A stretch of DNA of 64,000 nucleotides from Ichthyophis bannanicus (Eukaryota; Chordata; Amphibia; Gymnophiona; Ichthyophiidae). Under the pieces are notes generated by a model. It saw nothing but the letters and a program-made list of their open reading frames with translations. It did no database searches and was not told where the DNA came from. A program made the position numbers and the translations under genes. The number at the start of each line of letters is the position of its first letter. The first letter of the stretch is position 1. Positions 41,260 to 52,043 of the stretch are shown here, in pieces. The stretch is taken from assembly GCA_033557465.1 (NCBI GenBank), contig CM066048.1, positions 12,810,305-12,874,304 of the forward strand. Direction: 5' to 3'.

Positions 41260-43220
41260 ATACTATTAACCTTAGCGCTACAAGGCATATGCGGTGCTGC
41301 ACAAACACATATAGAAGAGCCCCTGCTCAGAGAGCTTACAATCTAATGAAGACAGACAGCACAACAAAAGAGAAATAAGGAGCTCAATAGAGAGAGAAGG
41401 CACAAGGGAACAAAAAATTAGGATCCAAAAGCAGCCTCAAAGAGGTAAGCCTTTAGCATGAATTTGAAGATTTTATTTATTTATCTATTTAACAGCTTTA
41501 TCATTTCAGTCAAAGTGATTTACATTGAAACTTAAATGGTAATAATGTACATTAAGCAGGAAATTGACAATTTGGATTTTTCTGAGGCAATGGAGAGTCA
41601 AGTGACTTGCCTAAGACCCCAAGGCGCGCTAGTGGGAATTAACTCTGGTCTCTGGGTTCCCAAGCAAGTGCTCTGTTAGGCAACTCCTAATGGCTGACGT
41701 AAAGATACAGGAAGTTTGTTCCAGGCATAAGGAGCAGCAAGGTGAAAAGATTGGTCTGGAGTTTGCAAAAGAAGAAAAGGGCAGCGAGAGAAGAAAGCCA
41801 GAGGAGGAGCAGAGTTCACGAAGAGGTGTGGAGGGAGAGAGGAAAGGTAATGAGGGGCAGTAGAGTGAAAGCATTTATAGGTTAGGAGGAGAAGTTTGAA
41901 ATGGATACGGAAAGGGAAGGTAGCCACTGAAGTGATCTCAGAAGAGGGGTTATATGAGTGTATCAGGGCTAGCAGAAGATTAGCCATGCAGCAGAGCTCT
42001 GAATAGACTGAAAAGGAAAGAGATATCTCCCATCTTGACTACTGCAACCTCCTCCTTGCTGGTTTCCCTCAGAGTCAACTAAAGAGTGAACAAGAGTTGC
42101 AGTAGTGTGTTCAGAGAGGAATGAGTGAAATTTGTTAATGTTATAGAGAAAGAAATAACAGGTTTTAGCAAATCTTTTGAATATGTGTGGAAAAGGAAAG
42201 GGAGCAGTCAAAGATGACCCCAAGGTTGTGGGCCAAGGAAACAGGAAGAAGAGCATTATCCACAATGACAGAGAAAGGAGGAAGGAGTGTTTAGGAGGAA
42301 AGATACGAAGCTCAGTTTTAGCCATGCTCAATTTCAGTCAGTGGTGAGACATCCAAGCAGTGATATCAGATAAGCAGGCACAGATACAAGTTTGAAGGGA
42401 AAGAAAAATATCAGGTGAACATAGATAGATCTGAGTCATCAGCATAAAAATGACATTGAAACCATGGGAGGAGATGAGAGCACCAAGGGAATGGGTATAG
42501 AGAGAGAGAAGGAGAGGGCCTAGAACAGACCCCTGGGGTACACCAACAGGGATGGCAGTAGAGGAGGAACCACCAAAACAAACACTGAAAGAGTAGTTGG
42601 AAAGATAATAAGAAAACCAAGACAGTACAGGACCTCTAAAACCAAGTGAGAATAAAGTGTCAAGGAGAAGGAAGTGGTCCACAGTATCAAAAGCAGCAGA
42701 AAGGTCAAGAAGACTAAGAACAGAGTAAAGGACTTTGGACTAAGCCAGGAATAAGTCACTGGAGACTTTGGCAAGAGTTGTTTCAGTAGAATGAAAGAAA
42801 TGAAAACCAGACTAGAGTGAATCTAGGAGGGCATGAGCGGAGAGAAATTTGAGGCAGCAGCAGAGAACTGCACGTTCAAGAAGTTTGGAAATGAAGGGGA
42901 GAAGGGAGATGGGTCGGCAATTAAAAGTTTTTTTGAGGAGAGGAGTGATCACAGCATGCTTGAAGGCTGCAGGGAAGGTAGCAGTGGAGAGTGAAAGGTT
43001 GAGAATATGTGAGATGGAAGGGATGATGGAGGAGGAGATGGGTGGCGATAGGATCAGAACAAGTAGTGAGTTTAGCATAGGAATGAAGAAGAGAGGTTTC
43101 CTCGTCAGAGATTTTAGAGAAGGACGAAAGAGTGGTAGAAGTAGATGGAAAACGTATTTGTATGAATGTGGTATAACATTAAGAAAGTTAAATACAAACA
43201 GAACTTTATTCTGCATTTGG
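41260..43220 (-). pseudogene. L2-like LINE (family B), 3' UTR to RT
   Basis: On the minus strand the element runs from RT fingers (42812-43216) through [21 protein letters not shown] and [20 protein letters not shown] in the frame at 42338-42682. A thumb region with YNPSSEITSVA and FKLLLLTYKCFH follows at 41676-41987, with PYAWNKLPVSLRQ after it. The 3' UTR is at 41265-41400. The RT catalytic box region is frame-shifted near 42440. A tRNA SINE-like insertion interrupts the 3' part at 41471-41690. Confidence 0.72.
41471..41690 (-). mobile_element. tRNA-derived SINE (S2-like), minus strand
   Basis: A TTTATTTATTTATCTATTTA tail comes at left, then GTGATTTACATTGAAAC, a CAAGTGACTTGCCTAAG body and a B-box-like AGTTAATTCCCACT. 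The head is degenerate. The order and tail match the better preserved SINE at 44288-44580. Confidence 0.6.
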
Positions 43221-43355
43221 ACTTTGTATCTGTACTGTAAATATCACTTCCTCTACCAACTAGCAAAGATAGTTGACCAGGAGGAAAGGTTTCCATGGCA
43301 GCTGGGGATATGCAGCAAACTGCAGTTCCATCCTCACAGCCGATAGCAAGAGAGG

Positions 43356-44033
43356 CTCTGTCAATCTGTTTTGATGGCTCCGGTGGTGCAACACTGTCTT
43401 GATCAACATCATTCCTTTGAACATTTGAATTGGACAGTGATCGATCATGTCCCGTTGAATCCTAGAGGTGGGGATCGCGTGGTTAGGTTGCGCAGACTGG
43501 AACAGCAATGAATCTTTACCTTACAGACTGTTTCCCCTGCTGGCCTAAACCGTGAAATTGATTGGTTGGGGCTTTAAAGGTCTCTCTTCAGTTCGTCTTG
43601 ATTAGCCTTTCACTATAGGGATCCCCGGTTGAGTGGGGAAGACCCTTGACGTGATTGGTGTTCTCAAGTTAGTGGGCATTTTCGAGAGCAGCCTATCCTG
43701 AGCAAGCTTTCCCCTTTTCAACAGCTGCTTGTTTGGCGTTTTTTGGAGGTTGAAGAAAGTCTGGACACACTTCAATTCATTGAGAGCACTTGATACAGAG
43801 GCTGTAGTGCTTCGAAACGTGCACGTCGTGCAATGGACTAGATAAGTGTGCTTTTTCTTTTATGTTAGTTTTGACTGATTCCGATTAAGATACGAGAACT
43901 TCTTAAAAAGAATAAAAAAAGGGGCATGTACTGCGTGTGAGGTCGAGAGTGTTCTCCTCCTCTTGAGGTTTATACCCAACAAAAATATGGTGAAGAGTTG
44001 AGGGGAAGTGTCACGGTATTATTTGAAATTATT
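43356..44033 (+). mobile_element. Penelope-like element 2, 5'-truncated
   Basis: A 678-bp insertion flanked by a perfect 14-bp duplication GATAGCAAGAGAGG (43342-43355 and 44034-44047). The first 210 bases encode the end of the GIY-YIG protein (WTVIDHVPLNPRGGDR, then a TGA in place of a residue before IF, then GLNREIDW). This parallels the element at 29931 with about one third of residues changed. A hammerhead-like motif follows at 43789-43827. Confidence 0.85.
43789..43827 (+). ncRNA. Hammerhead-ribozyme-like motif, element 2
   Basis: CTTGATACA, then GAGGC-TGTAGT-GCTTC (stem II including a G-T pair), then GAA, ACG-TGCA-CGT and C. Stem III is identical to the motif at 31821-31855. Stem II differs in sequence and length but still pairs. 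Confidence 0.5.
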
Positions 44034-44139
44034 GATAGCAAGAGAGGGGCAGACCTGACAAATATTGTAACTAGAATAATGAACTGTGGCTGCCTGAGGA
44101 ATGACACCAGACACCATGCTGGAACTTTATGCAATACAA

Positions 44140-44640
44140 TGTGTGCCGCCGAGTCAGTGCTGACTCCTGGCAACCCAGCAGCTGCTGGGTTTTCTTGGCA
44201 AAGTGGGAATGAAAGTAGTTTTCCAGGCCATGGAGGATAGTGGCATCCCCAAGGCAATAAGGAGTGCCAGTGAGAATCAAACGCTGAGTGGAGGAGTGGC
44301 CTAGTGGTTGGGGCAAGGTACTTCAGGCCAGAAGGTTGGGGGCTCAAATCCCACTAGAGGACAGGAACCTTGGGCTGGAAGGACTGGGGTTTCTAGTCCC
44401 ACGGATGCTCCTTGTGATCTTGGGCAAGCCACTTAACCCTCCATAGCCCATGTTCCCTGTAAAATAGTTATCTCCAAGTTATAATGCCCTGTTCAATGTA
44501 ATTTCAGTTTGTTCAATGTAAACCGCACTGATGCAGAATAGCGCGGTATATAAGAGAATGTAAATAAATAAATAAATGTAAATAATCTCTTGATTACCAG
44601 GCCACTGCTCTAACCACAAAACTATTCCTTCACTTGCTTT
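44140..44640 (-). mobile_element. tRNA-derived SINE (family S1), split by another SINE
   Basis: 44140-44287 carries the 3' half on the minus strand (GAGTCAGTGCTGACTCCTGG, TTTTCTTGGCAAAGTGG, GGAGTGCCAGTGAGAATCAA). 44583-44640 carries the tRNA-like head (GGCCACTGCTCTAACCAC). It is the same family as 4394-4603. The S2 SINE at 44288-44580 sits between the halves. Confidence 0.7.
44288..44580 (+). mobile_element. tRNA-derived SINE (family S2) with LINE-shared tail
   Basis: The head has an A box (GAGTGGCCTAGTGGTT) and a B box (GGCTCAAATCCCACTA) at tRNA spacing. The body has GATCTTGGGCAAGCCACTTA. The tail reads AATGTAAACCGCACTGATGC and GCGCGGTATATAAGAGAATG, then AAATAAATAAATAAATG. The tail matches the 3' end of the L2-like LINE at 26337-27261, the likely source of its retrotransposition machinery. 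Confidence 0.82.
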
Positions 44641-45184
44641 ATATCTGTGACATTATAGGGAAGCAGCAAAATAAAACATTATGTGGACTGGCAACTTCCT
44701 CTAGCACAGTTGAAACATGTTCCAACTTGGCTACTGCGCCATAAGCATTTGTTTACAGCCACCCTTACCAAACATCAACAAATAAAGAAGGACAGATTCA
44801 TTAACAATTAGCAGCCAGGCCAAGCTGGGTATCACCGCCTGTTACTGCTGAGAATGAAAAGTAGGGAAGGGATCTACCCATCAGCATATGCCAGACGATT
44901 CCAAGTGACCTAGGTTGGCCACTATGAGACTGTATGCTGGGCTTGATGGACCACTGCTTTCGCTTTGTTTCCATACCAGCATGTCATGAAAAGAAAGTCA
45001 CCACTGCCTGATGCTCAGGTCTAGACCAGCATCCAGCTCTGATCTCAGCATCTTGCAGCAACAAGAGACCAGAAGCAAAATCTTAAACATCTCCTTCTCC
45101 GATGCATTGTTAGCATTAAGTGTGGGAATTAACAGGTAGTAGATAGCTGGGCACACACTGCACACAGCACCCCTTCCTCAGTCC
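44641..45184 (+). other. Interval with an old CR1 3' end
   Basis: Around 44900-44960, GACCTAGGTTGGCCAC followed by ATGCTGGGCTTGATGGACCA matches the CR1 3' UTR. Nothing else supported. Confidence 0.5.
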
Positions 45185-45187
45185 CTG

Positions 45188-45770
45188 ATTTATTTAGATA
45201 GTAATTTTTTTATACCGCTGTATCTACCAGTTACAGCAATGTACAGGGAACAGATAGAACAAGTAACTTTCCATAGAACGTGGGTAACAATAAATAACAC
45301 ATAACAAGGTGAAGATATCTATTTACAAAGAGCAGAGGAGGGGTAGAATGTGATCATGATCATAGTCATGATGGGATGGATGGACAGTTAAGAGTCGGGT
45401 CCAAAGTGCTCCAGGAAGAGGAGGGATTTTAGCTTACAACGGAATTCAACTAGGTCTGTGAGTGCTCGTATTTCTAGGGTGAGGGAGTTCCAGATGGTGT
45501 GCGCATAAGAGAAGGCTCTGCTGGTAGTAGTAGAGTCGGAGTGGATGAAAGCCTTCATTTCTGAATGGAACACAAACATATCCACTTACGCCACCATGCC
45601 AGATAGCACAGCCATGAATAAGAGACTGCATTATGCACCTTGGGGTGTGAACCAACTCAAAGCACTGAAAAAGAAGCTCAGACAACTGCAAGGTAAATGG
45701 AGATGACAAAAAAATCCATCCAATCACTTAGCATACACAAGCACCCAAGCTAACTATTGTGCACTCACTC
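45188..45770 (-). pseudogene. L2-like LINE, C-terminal region and 3' end
   Basis: The tail TTTATTTAGATAGTAATTTT and TATACCGCTGTATC lies at left. Then the minus-strand frame 45388-45585 gives a C-terminus (SRAFSYAHTIWNSLTLEIR, LVEFRCKLKSLLFLEHF), matching the usual WN.LP..IR and FR..LK..LF pattern. The frame is interrupted further upstream. Confidence 0.65.
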
Positions 45771-45799
45771 TCCGTAACAAAAAAAAATGATATTTTAAA

Positions 45800-46410
45800 T
45801 TTACTTAACTTCTCTCTCAACCATCCCAGAGAAATTTTCAACATAGCCCTGAATCTTCTCCAGACCCCAACCAGTACACACGCCAATCCTACCCTAGTAT
45901 CAGATGATATGGTACAATTTCTCCAAGTCTGACAATCAACTTCTTCAGCTCAACTGCAGCCTTCCTCCGATCTCATGGACACCATGAGCACAAAAAAAAT
46001 GGTTGATTGTCCGACACCTGTCCACCCAAGAGCTTGTAGACATATCAAACCTCAACTTCACCACCTCACCTCTCAACCCCCTGCCCTTTCTCCTGGATTA
46101 AGATGAACAAGCAAGATCTCGCCCCAACCATTCTCCACCTTGTCCAGGCATCACTAAACACTAGGCTATATGCCAGTTGCCCTCAAACAAGCCTCCATCA
46201 GGCCTATACTAAAAATCCTTTCAGCAGATCCCTCAGCACTGTCTACTTATAGACCAATCTCCAACATCCCCTCACTAGCAAAAATCATAAAAAGGCAGTA
46301 TAGCTTCAGACCCAGGACTTTATAGATGCCTACATCCCCCTTGACGAACACCAAAATGGACTCAAGCCTTTTCACAGCACTGAAACTCTTCTGACCTCCC
46401 TCCTAGATAC
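45800..46410 (+). pseudogene. L2-like LINE (family C), 5' part before LTR insertion
   Basis: Plus-strand pieces read as linker and RT fingers: ASIRPILKILSADPSALS, then STYRPISNIPSLAKII, followed by a stop-rich YSFRPRTL region. It continues at 50761 after the solo LTR of subfamily C. Confidence 0.65.
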
Positions 46411-46530
46411 TGTCAGACGGCCGCCTGGGTGAGAATGTTCACAGTCTTGGCAAAAGCATACCTCTATATGATTTGCAAGGATTTGTGGGTAATGTAGTCC
46501 ATTCATTCCAGACACAGCCGTGACCAATAA

Positions 46531-49359
46531 CACAGGTACACTAAAAAAAATTTTTTTTAAACTGCCTCTAATGTTTTGATTGATTTTTACGTTTTTTGGT
46601 GCGCTGAATCCAAATCTGGTAACCAATTTGCTCCATCACGTACAGATTTTTTGCTACATTGGGTTAGCAGTTTGAGGTGAACGTTTCAGATTGAGTGCGA
46701 TCGAGATAAAAGTTTCTTGGATGAATTCTTTATACTAATTGTTTAGTAGTTATTCAAATAAGAATAAAGAAAATTGTAACAAGGCAGCACATAAGAATAG
46801 AGTAATGTCAACAAAACACACTGTGATGGTAGCAAAATTGTCTGCACTTAAAACAGCCACATACATGTGCACAAACATTGAGCATATAAGAGCGAGGTTA
46901 GACACAAAGCAAAGAAATGTGCAAAAAATGTTGTACAGGTATGTATGTAAGAATAGAAAACGCAAACCGCACCATTGCAATACATGAAGACAAACACCCG
47001 ATGGTGTGAAAATAAAATTCTAATAAATGAGATCCGACACTGTGGTAATAACTAGCAAATTTTTATTTCAAAGTTTAGTAAAAACACGATATTTGTCAAC
47101 ACAGTTTAGATTTTAAAGTCATTCTTGGGTCAATCAATCTCCTGGTGGGCCCGTTTCTTCTTCCCCCGAATGCTTCTCTTGGTGCGCTGCTTGGCGTATT
47201 TTTCATCTGGGGTTTCCCGCAGCAGCAACCAGCAGAAATCAGCCATCATAGTGGTGTTCCATCTTCCTTGGTACCTTCTCTCTGCGTCCTTGATGTCCTG
47301 GTGAAACCTTTCACCTTGTTCTTCACTGTACGCCCCCAAGTTTTCGGGAAAGTAGTTCACATGGGAGTGCAAGAAATGGACTTTCAGGCTCATGTTACAG
47401 CCTTGTTCTTTGAAGGCATTGAGCATCCTGGCAACAATATCCTTATAGTTCTCATCCCGCCTGTTCCCCAAGAATTTGAGAACAACATCCTTGAAGGAAT
47501 CCCAGGCTTCTTTTTCCTTCTCAGACATCGTTTCAGTGAATGCTCCCTCTGAAATGAGTTTCCTTATATCAGGGCCAACAAACACTCCCTTCCTTTAGCT
47601 TTGCTTCAGAAAGTCGGGGGAACTTTGAGCAAAGGTACCGAAAGCACTCACCATCTTTTGGAAGGGACTTGATGAATTGCTTAATGAGACCCAACTTAAT
47701 GTGGAGAGGTGGTAATAGAATTTTATCACGAGGTACCAAGCTCTCATGAAGAACATTTTTCTCACCGGGTCTCAAATACTCCCGAATTGGCCAGTCTTTT
47801 TTCCCCCAGTGTAGGTCGCGGGCCCGGCTATCCCACAAGCAAAGGAAGCAGGGATATTTGGTGAAACCGGATTGCTGCCCTAATAGCATGGATAGAATTT
47901 TAAAGTCTCCACAAATCATCCACTTATGCTCATCATAACGAATCTTCTGAAGAATCAGGGCCAAATTCTCGTATTTTTCTTGGAGAATAACAGAGTGAGC
48001 AATAGGAACTGAAGCGAATGTGTTGCCATTATGAAGAAGAACACCTTTTATGCTGTCTTTTGACGAATCAATGAACAGCCGCCATTCAGCAGGATCATAC
48101 TTGAGTTTAAACTTTTCCATCACTCTGTATATATCATTGCAAAATACCAAATCTTCCTCTTTGCTGAAATACTTCAAAAATTGTGTCTCGCGGTTGCGGT
48201 ACCAATAAAAAGTTGGTCCTGGTGACAATAGATTTTTCTGTTTAAGCCGAGAACCTAGCAGTTGGGCAGCATCTTTTGGGAGTCCTAAATCCCGGACTAA
48301 ATCATTCAATTCAGCTTGAGAAAAAAGTTCAGGTTTCGGATCTGGTTCAGTTTCAAACTCGGAAGTACTGGACTCATCGGGAAAAGCCATCTGATGAGTC
48401 TCATCATGATCAGAACCGTCCACACAAATATGATCCAAAGATTTTGGTGGTTCAGGCACAGGTACTTCGTTGCTATGAGGCATAGGCCTAATTGCTGAGG
48501 GAAGGTTGGGGTAACTTATTACGTTCTTATTTTTTAAGTTGTATCCCTTCACAATGCAAGAGCAAAAATAGCAGTCACTGCTGTGGTCTCTTTGTTCACG
48601 CCACATCATAGGTATTCCGAAACGAAATGCTTGTTTTTTACCTTTCATCCATAAGCGTAGATCTTCCTCACATGTCTTGCACACTTTGTGAGGAGCCCAC
48701 GGTTTGTCTTGATCGCCTAACTTCAAACCGAAATAGGCGAAATATACTTTAATAAATGCAGAAATGTTCCTCTGCCGCTTTTTCACGGTATATTCCCCAC
48801 AAATAAAACAAAAACTGTCCGGAGAGTTGACGCAACCTCTGGCTCTGTGAGCCATCACAAATACACAGCACTGCAAACTACAACTGTAGTGAACCACTTC
48901 GGAATAAAGCTGGATTACGACTGAGCAAACAAAAGGTAATAATGAACTTGCAAGAAACTGAAATTTGACAGGAACGTTCATGTCGCAACCACCGTGTTTG
49001 AGCGAGCGAACGAGGCGAGGCGAACAGGAAAGAACATGCGCCAGCGCGAGTACTGGATTTAGCCCCCCGCCTCCCAATTGTCCTGTTAATGTATAAAATG
49101 AATACAAAACACTCTAAAATATCATGAGGGAGTGTTTCTAGTTAGTTAACCATTACAACCTCTATTTTGGGCCAAGAAAATAAACTGCAGTCGGCTAAAA
49201 AGAAATTATGTGAACATTCCTTATATGGGTAAGAAATCTAATTTTGCAAGAAAACGTGACGTGATGGAACATTTTGGCTATTTTTCCTGGATTCAGCACC
49301 CCAAAATCTATAGGAATCAGTTGCAAAACTGGAGGCAGTTTTTTGGTAGTGTACCTGTG
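46531..49359 (-). mobile_element. DNA transposon, unclassified family, 2829 bp
   Basis: Terminal inverted repeats of about 80 bp are imperfect: CACAGGTACACTA and AACTGCCTC at left, and the complement of GGTAGTGTACCTGTG with GAGGCAGTTTTTTGG at right; GCTGAATCCA also pairs with TGGATTCAGC. The candidate 3-bp target duplication is TAA (46528-46530 and 49360-49362). It carries one transposase-like gene on the minus strand with a single frameshift. Confidence 0.82.
47130..48855 (-). pseudogene. Transposase-like protein of an unnamed metazoan family, one frameshift
   Basis: The likely start is the ATG at 48855 (MAHRARGCVN), not the longer upstream frame. The N-terminus has a C2C2 zinc-binding region (FCFICGEYT and VCKTCEEDL) and a further CYFCSC. 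The middle has an acidic linker, then QAELNDLVRDLGLPKDAAQL. EWRLFIDSSKDSIKGVLLHN and WMICGDFK look like the first two aspartate strands of an RNase H-fold nuclease. KYPCFLCLWDSRAR gives another CxxC. A one-base frameshift near 47580 separates the C-terminal 150 residues (GCNMSLKVHFLHSHVNYFP, QGERFHQDIKDAERRYQGRW), where an E may complete a DDE triad. I recall very similar uncharacterised proteins in hydra and arthropod genomes. The superfamily is not certain. Confidence 0.75.
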
Positions 49360-49824
49360 TAATTAATTATACTTGCTCAAGGGTAAAGCAAATAAGATTT
49401 TTATTTATGAGGGGTTCTCCCAACACAGATATGCTTGGTAGCACATAAATCAGGTTACTTGCTTCCAGTGTTTAACTTGGAAAAACAAAATCAAAATCAG
49501 GAAAACAACATTTTTAACTTAACATTAGCTAATGCCTGATTTCTTGGCATATATCAAACAACAAACGAAAAGCCACAAAGAAAGAAAAAAACTGTTCTTT
49601 TCAGGTTAACTTCTGATAACTTCCCACATAGATTCAGAAGTGATTCTCTCCTAGCTCACAAGCAATTAGGTAAGGCTCAATTGCTAGCAGTTATCCAGCT
49701 GAAACCCCTTAGCTGGCCTGCTTTCTACTGTGTGGGTCAAATCCTGCTTCAGGAGCTTTTCTGAGTAGATTAAAGAACAAGTTTGTATTTCTTTGTGATG
49801 GTTGCTGTACTTTATAACAGAAAA

Positions 49825-50760
49825 TCACCAAAGGAGTTTGGACAGAGAGCAGTCCATATAAACACATTCTTCATCTGCAATCATTCCCCCTTCTTCAACA
49901 AGCATGGGTTCAATATCATGGATTGGCACAGATGAATCTCTCAATGGAGCACTTTCAGGAGAATACTTGTTTCCCTGCTGTCTTTCAAGGTTATAGCTAG
50001 GGCATAGATCAGTGTTCATACCTGAGCTTCCACTGCTGTTAGAGTTCCTCTCTATATAGCCTGGCCAGTATGTAGTCCAGTTCTTATGTCCAGCCTTCCA
50101 ATCCAGATCCCTGGACACTGGATCTCTCTTCACATACCTTCTGGCACAGGTCTTAGGGTCCCTTCCACGTGCAGCCGTCTCCCTCACAGGTAGCGTCTGG
50201 AGTTTCCTAGCTCTGCAGCACCATTCCTCTGGCTTTCCCCAGTCCAATGGTGTATGCTGGCCCTTGAAATGCCTCCCAGTATACGTACTGCTCTGGACTC
50301 TTCTAGACCTCTCAAAGGCTTTTCTCCTCTTTCTTCCAAAGGGTTTCTTTCCCTCTCTGTCCGTCCGGTTTGGCTTCTGCTTCTGATGATCCTTCAGATG
50401 AAACTGATGAAGCTCAAGCTGATTCTCAGGATAATGAGGATAATTCTCTGTAGAATAAACTCTACCTTTATTCTGCCTAGATGAGTGCTCCTCCCTAACA
50501 CAGCGCAGCTGTGCTGAATCAGGCCCTGCCCTTTGAGATGAGTGCTTAGGGATTACCTTATAGCCCTCGTGATTGAACACACGTTTCCCCACTTCAGCTC
50601 CTCTAATGGCTGTTGGAAACCTGGTGCATTCTGGGACTGGTAGTCTTTTATGGCAAAATTCTGTTTTCTTATTTCTACCAGAACTGACAGGTTGCTTGTT
50701 CAGAGTCACTTCACCTTTTCTATAGCTCCTTCCTGAGCTATGATAAGCTTCCTTATCACA
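49825..50760 (-). CDS. U3-encoded basic protein, subfamily C
   Basis: A 311-codon frame starts at LTR base 1 with Cys-Asp-Lys-Glu-Ala and ends MDCSLSKLLW. It lacks the 19-residue duplication of subfamily B and differs from subfamily A by in-frame indels around residues 110-135. The arginine-rich block is GRKRRKAFERSRR. The DNA transposon lies downstream of the stop, outside the frame. The third independent LTR lineage with the frame intact is the main evidence that it encodes a protein. Confidence 0.65.
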   Translation of the reverse strand, partial: CDKEAYHSSGRSYRKGEVTLNKQPVSSGRNKKTEFCHKRLPVPECTRFPTAIRGAEVGKRVFNHEGYKVIPKHSSQRAGPDSAQLRCVREEHSSRQNKGRVYSTENYPHYPENQLELHQFHLKDHQKQKPNRTDREGKKPFGRKRRKAFERSRRVQSSTYTGRHFKGQHTPLDWGKPEEWCCRARKLQTLPVRETAARGRDPKTCARRYVKRDPVSRDLDWKAGHKNWTTYWPGYIERNSNSSGSSGMNTDLCPSYNLERQQGNKYSPESAPLRDSSVPIHDIEPMLVEEGGMIADEECVYMDCSLSKLLW

Positions 50761-51890
50761 GTACATTGATCAAAGGCACACAAAAGATCACTCAAGGATT
50801 CCTTCTCATCTTTCACAACATCTCCACAGCCTTCAACTTGGTCACCCACCACTATCTAATCTCACGTCTCTATTCAACTGGAATCAGAGATACAATATTA
50901 CAGTGCTTTCAGTCATACCTATCCAACCGATCTCAACAAGTCAGAATCAGTAATGAAACTTCCAAACCTTTCCAGTTACTACAAGGATTACCTCAAGGCT
51001 CCACGCTATCATCACTGCTGTTTAAGATCTTCATCCAGCCCCTATGTAAAATTATAGAGAATCTTATGATTCTGTATGATCTTAATGCTGATGACATCCT
51101 AATCTACGCTCCATTCTCCACCATCAACCCTGACTATTCCACTATCATCCAATGGCTCAACGATCACAACATGCATATTAACCCCAATAAAAAAGAAGTC
51201 CTTCACATAACCAAAACACCATGCCTTCATCCCTTCACCCACCGTCAACCTAGCCAACTTAACAAATTAAACAAGTATGCTATCTAGGCATAATCCTAGA
51301 TCAACACCTGAGCTTCTACCACCACATTAAACAAAATTACTAAGGCCACTTACTTCAAAATGAGAACACTATGACACCTCCGCCCTCTACTGAATCACCA
51401 TGACTTCAGAAGCATCTGCCAGGCCCTCGTCATCCCCATCCTGGACTACGCAAAGTATACCAGGGGCCCCCAAAATTAACTTTACTCCTTTTTCAGCTTG
51501 ACCAAAACACAATAGCGAAAATAATAAGACACTGAACCATGAGAACATATCACCCCCTCTCTGAAACAGCTACACTGGCTCTCCATCCACATGAGGATTA
51601 AATATAGTCTCCATAACTACATTCAACACCTCTTAGCTGACATACTGCGCCCTCTTTGGTAACAACCCCCCCAACAAGAGAGCAAGAAAGTCAACCAATC
51701 ACAACCACCTGTCAATTCCAAGGACTTTCATCCACTCCAACTCTACCATTACCAGCAGAGCCTTCTCCTTCTATGTGCCCACCATCTGGAACTCCAACCC
51801 TGAAATACAAGCACTCAGACCTAGCTAATTTCCATCAAAAACTAAAAAACACTCCTCTTTCTGAAGCATTTTGGACCAAGCTTTCCTAAC
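50761..51890 (+). pseudogene. L2-like LINE (family C), RT to C-terminus
   Basis: The frame at 50766-51287 carries RT domains: DISTAFNLVTHH-like (with N for the second catalytic Asp), LPQGSTLSSLLFKIFIQPL and NADDILIYAPF. Later pieces give the thumb (a worn HDFRSICQALVIPILDYA-like region near 51400) and the C-terminus (51656-51889, SMCPPSGTPTLKYKHSDLAN, FHQKLKNTPL). The catalytic box is NADD rather than YADD. Confidence 0.7.
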
Positions 51891-51899
51891 TCTTCTTTT

Positions 51900-52043
51900 G
51901 GCCATCCGAGCCCTCTCCCATGTTGACGTCTAGCCCAACCATTAGGCAAACTAAGTGGTCACCTAGGGAGGCAGCCTCGGAGAGGGGGGAAGGACAGCAG
52001 CCAAGAACAAGGCATTCAAAGCTAAACAATAGAATAGATTCTA
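51900..52043. other. Left part of an interspersed repeat split by an L1
   Basis: CCCAACCATTAGGCAAACTA and CACCTAGGGAGGCAGCCTC resemble hAT-derived short repeats, but I cannot confirm ends. It continues at 57446-57540 after the L1. The last 13 bases are the L1 target duplication. Confidence 0.35.

Larger units (their letters stand above)
46411..50760 (-). mobile_element. Solo LTR, subfamily C, split by a DNA transposon
   Basis: LTR sequence occupies 46411-46530 and 49360-50760 in minus orientation, with TGTCAGACGG at left and CTTATCACA at right. Flanks ATAC (46407-46410) and GTAC (50761-50764) are a near-perfect 4-bp duplication. It is inserted in a plus-strand L2-like LINE that resumes directly after it. 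It contains the U3 frame at 49825-50760 and hosts the transposon 46531-49359. Confidence 0.85.

Noticed and set aside
44288..44380. tRNA-like A and B boxes, possible tRNA gene
   Set aside because: The head is part of a SINE with body and LINE-type tail, and no cloverleaf with proper acceptor stem was evident. The same holds for 4530-4603 and 32460-32531.
47145..47552. 135-codon plus-strand frame
   Set aside because: Shadow of the C-terminal part of the transposase-like gene on the opposite strand.
48856..49107. 84-codon N-terminal extension of the transposase-like frame
   Set aside because: It starts close to the transposon's inverted repeat and lacks family similarity; the ATG at 48855 precedes the conserved zinc region.
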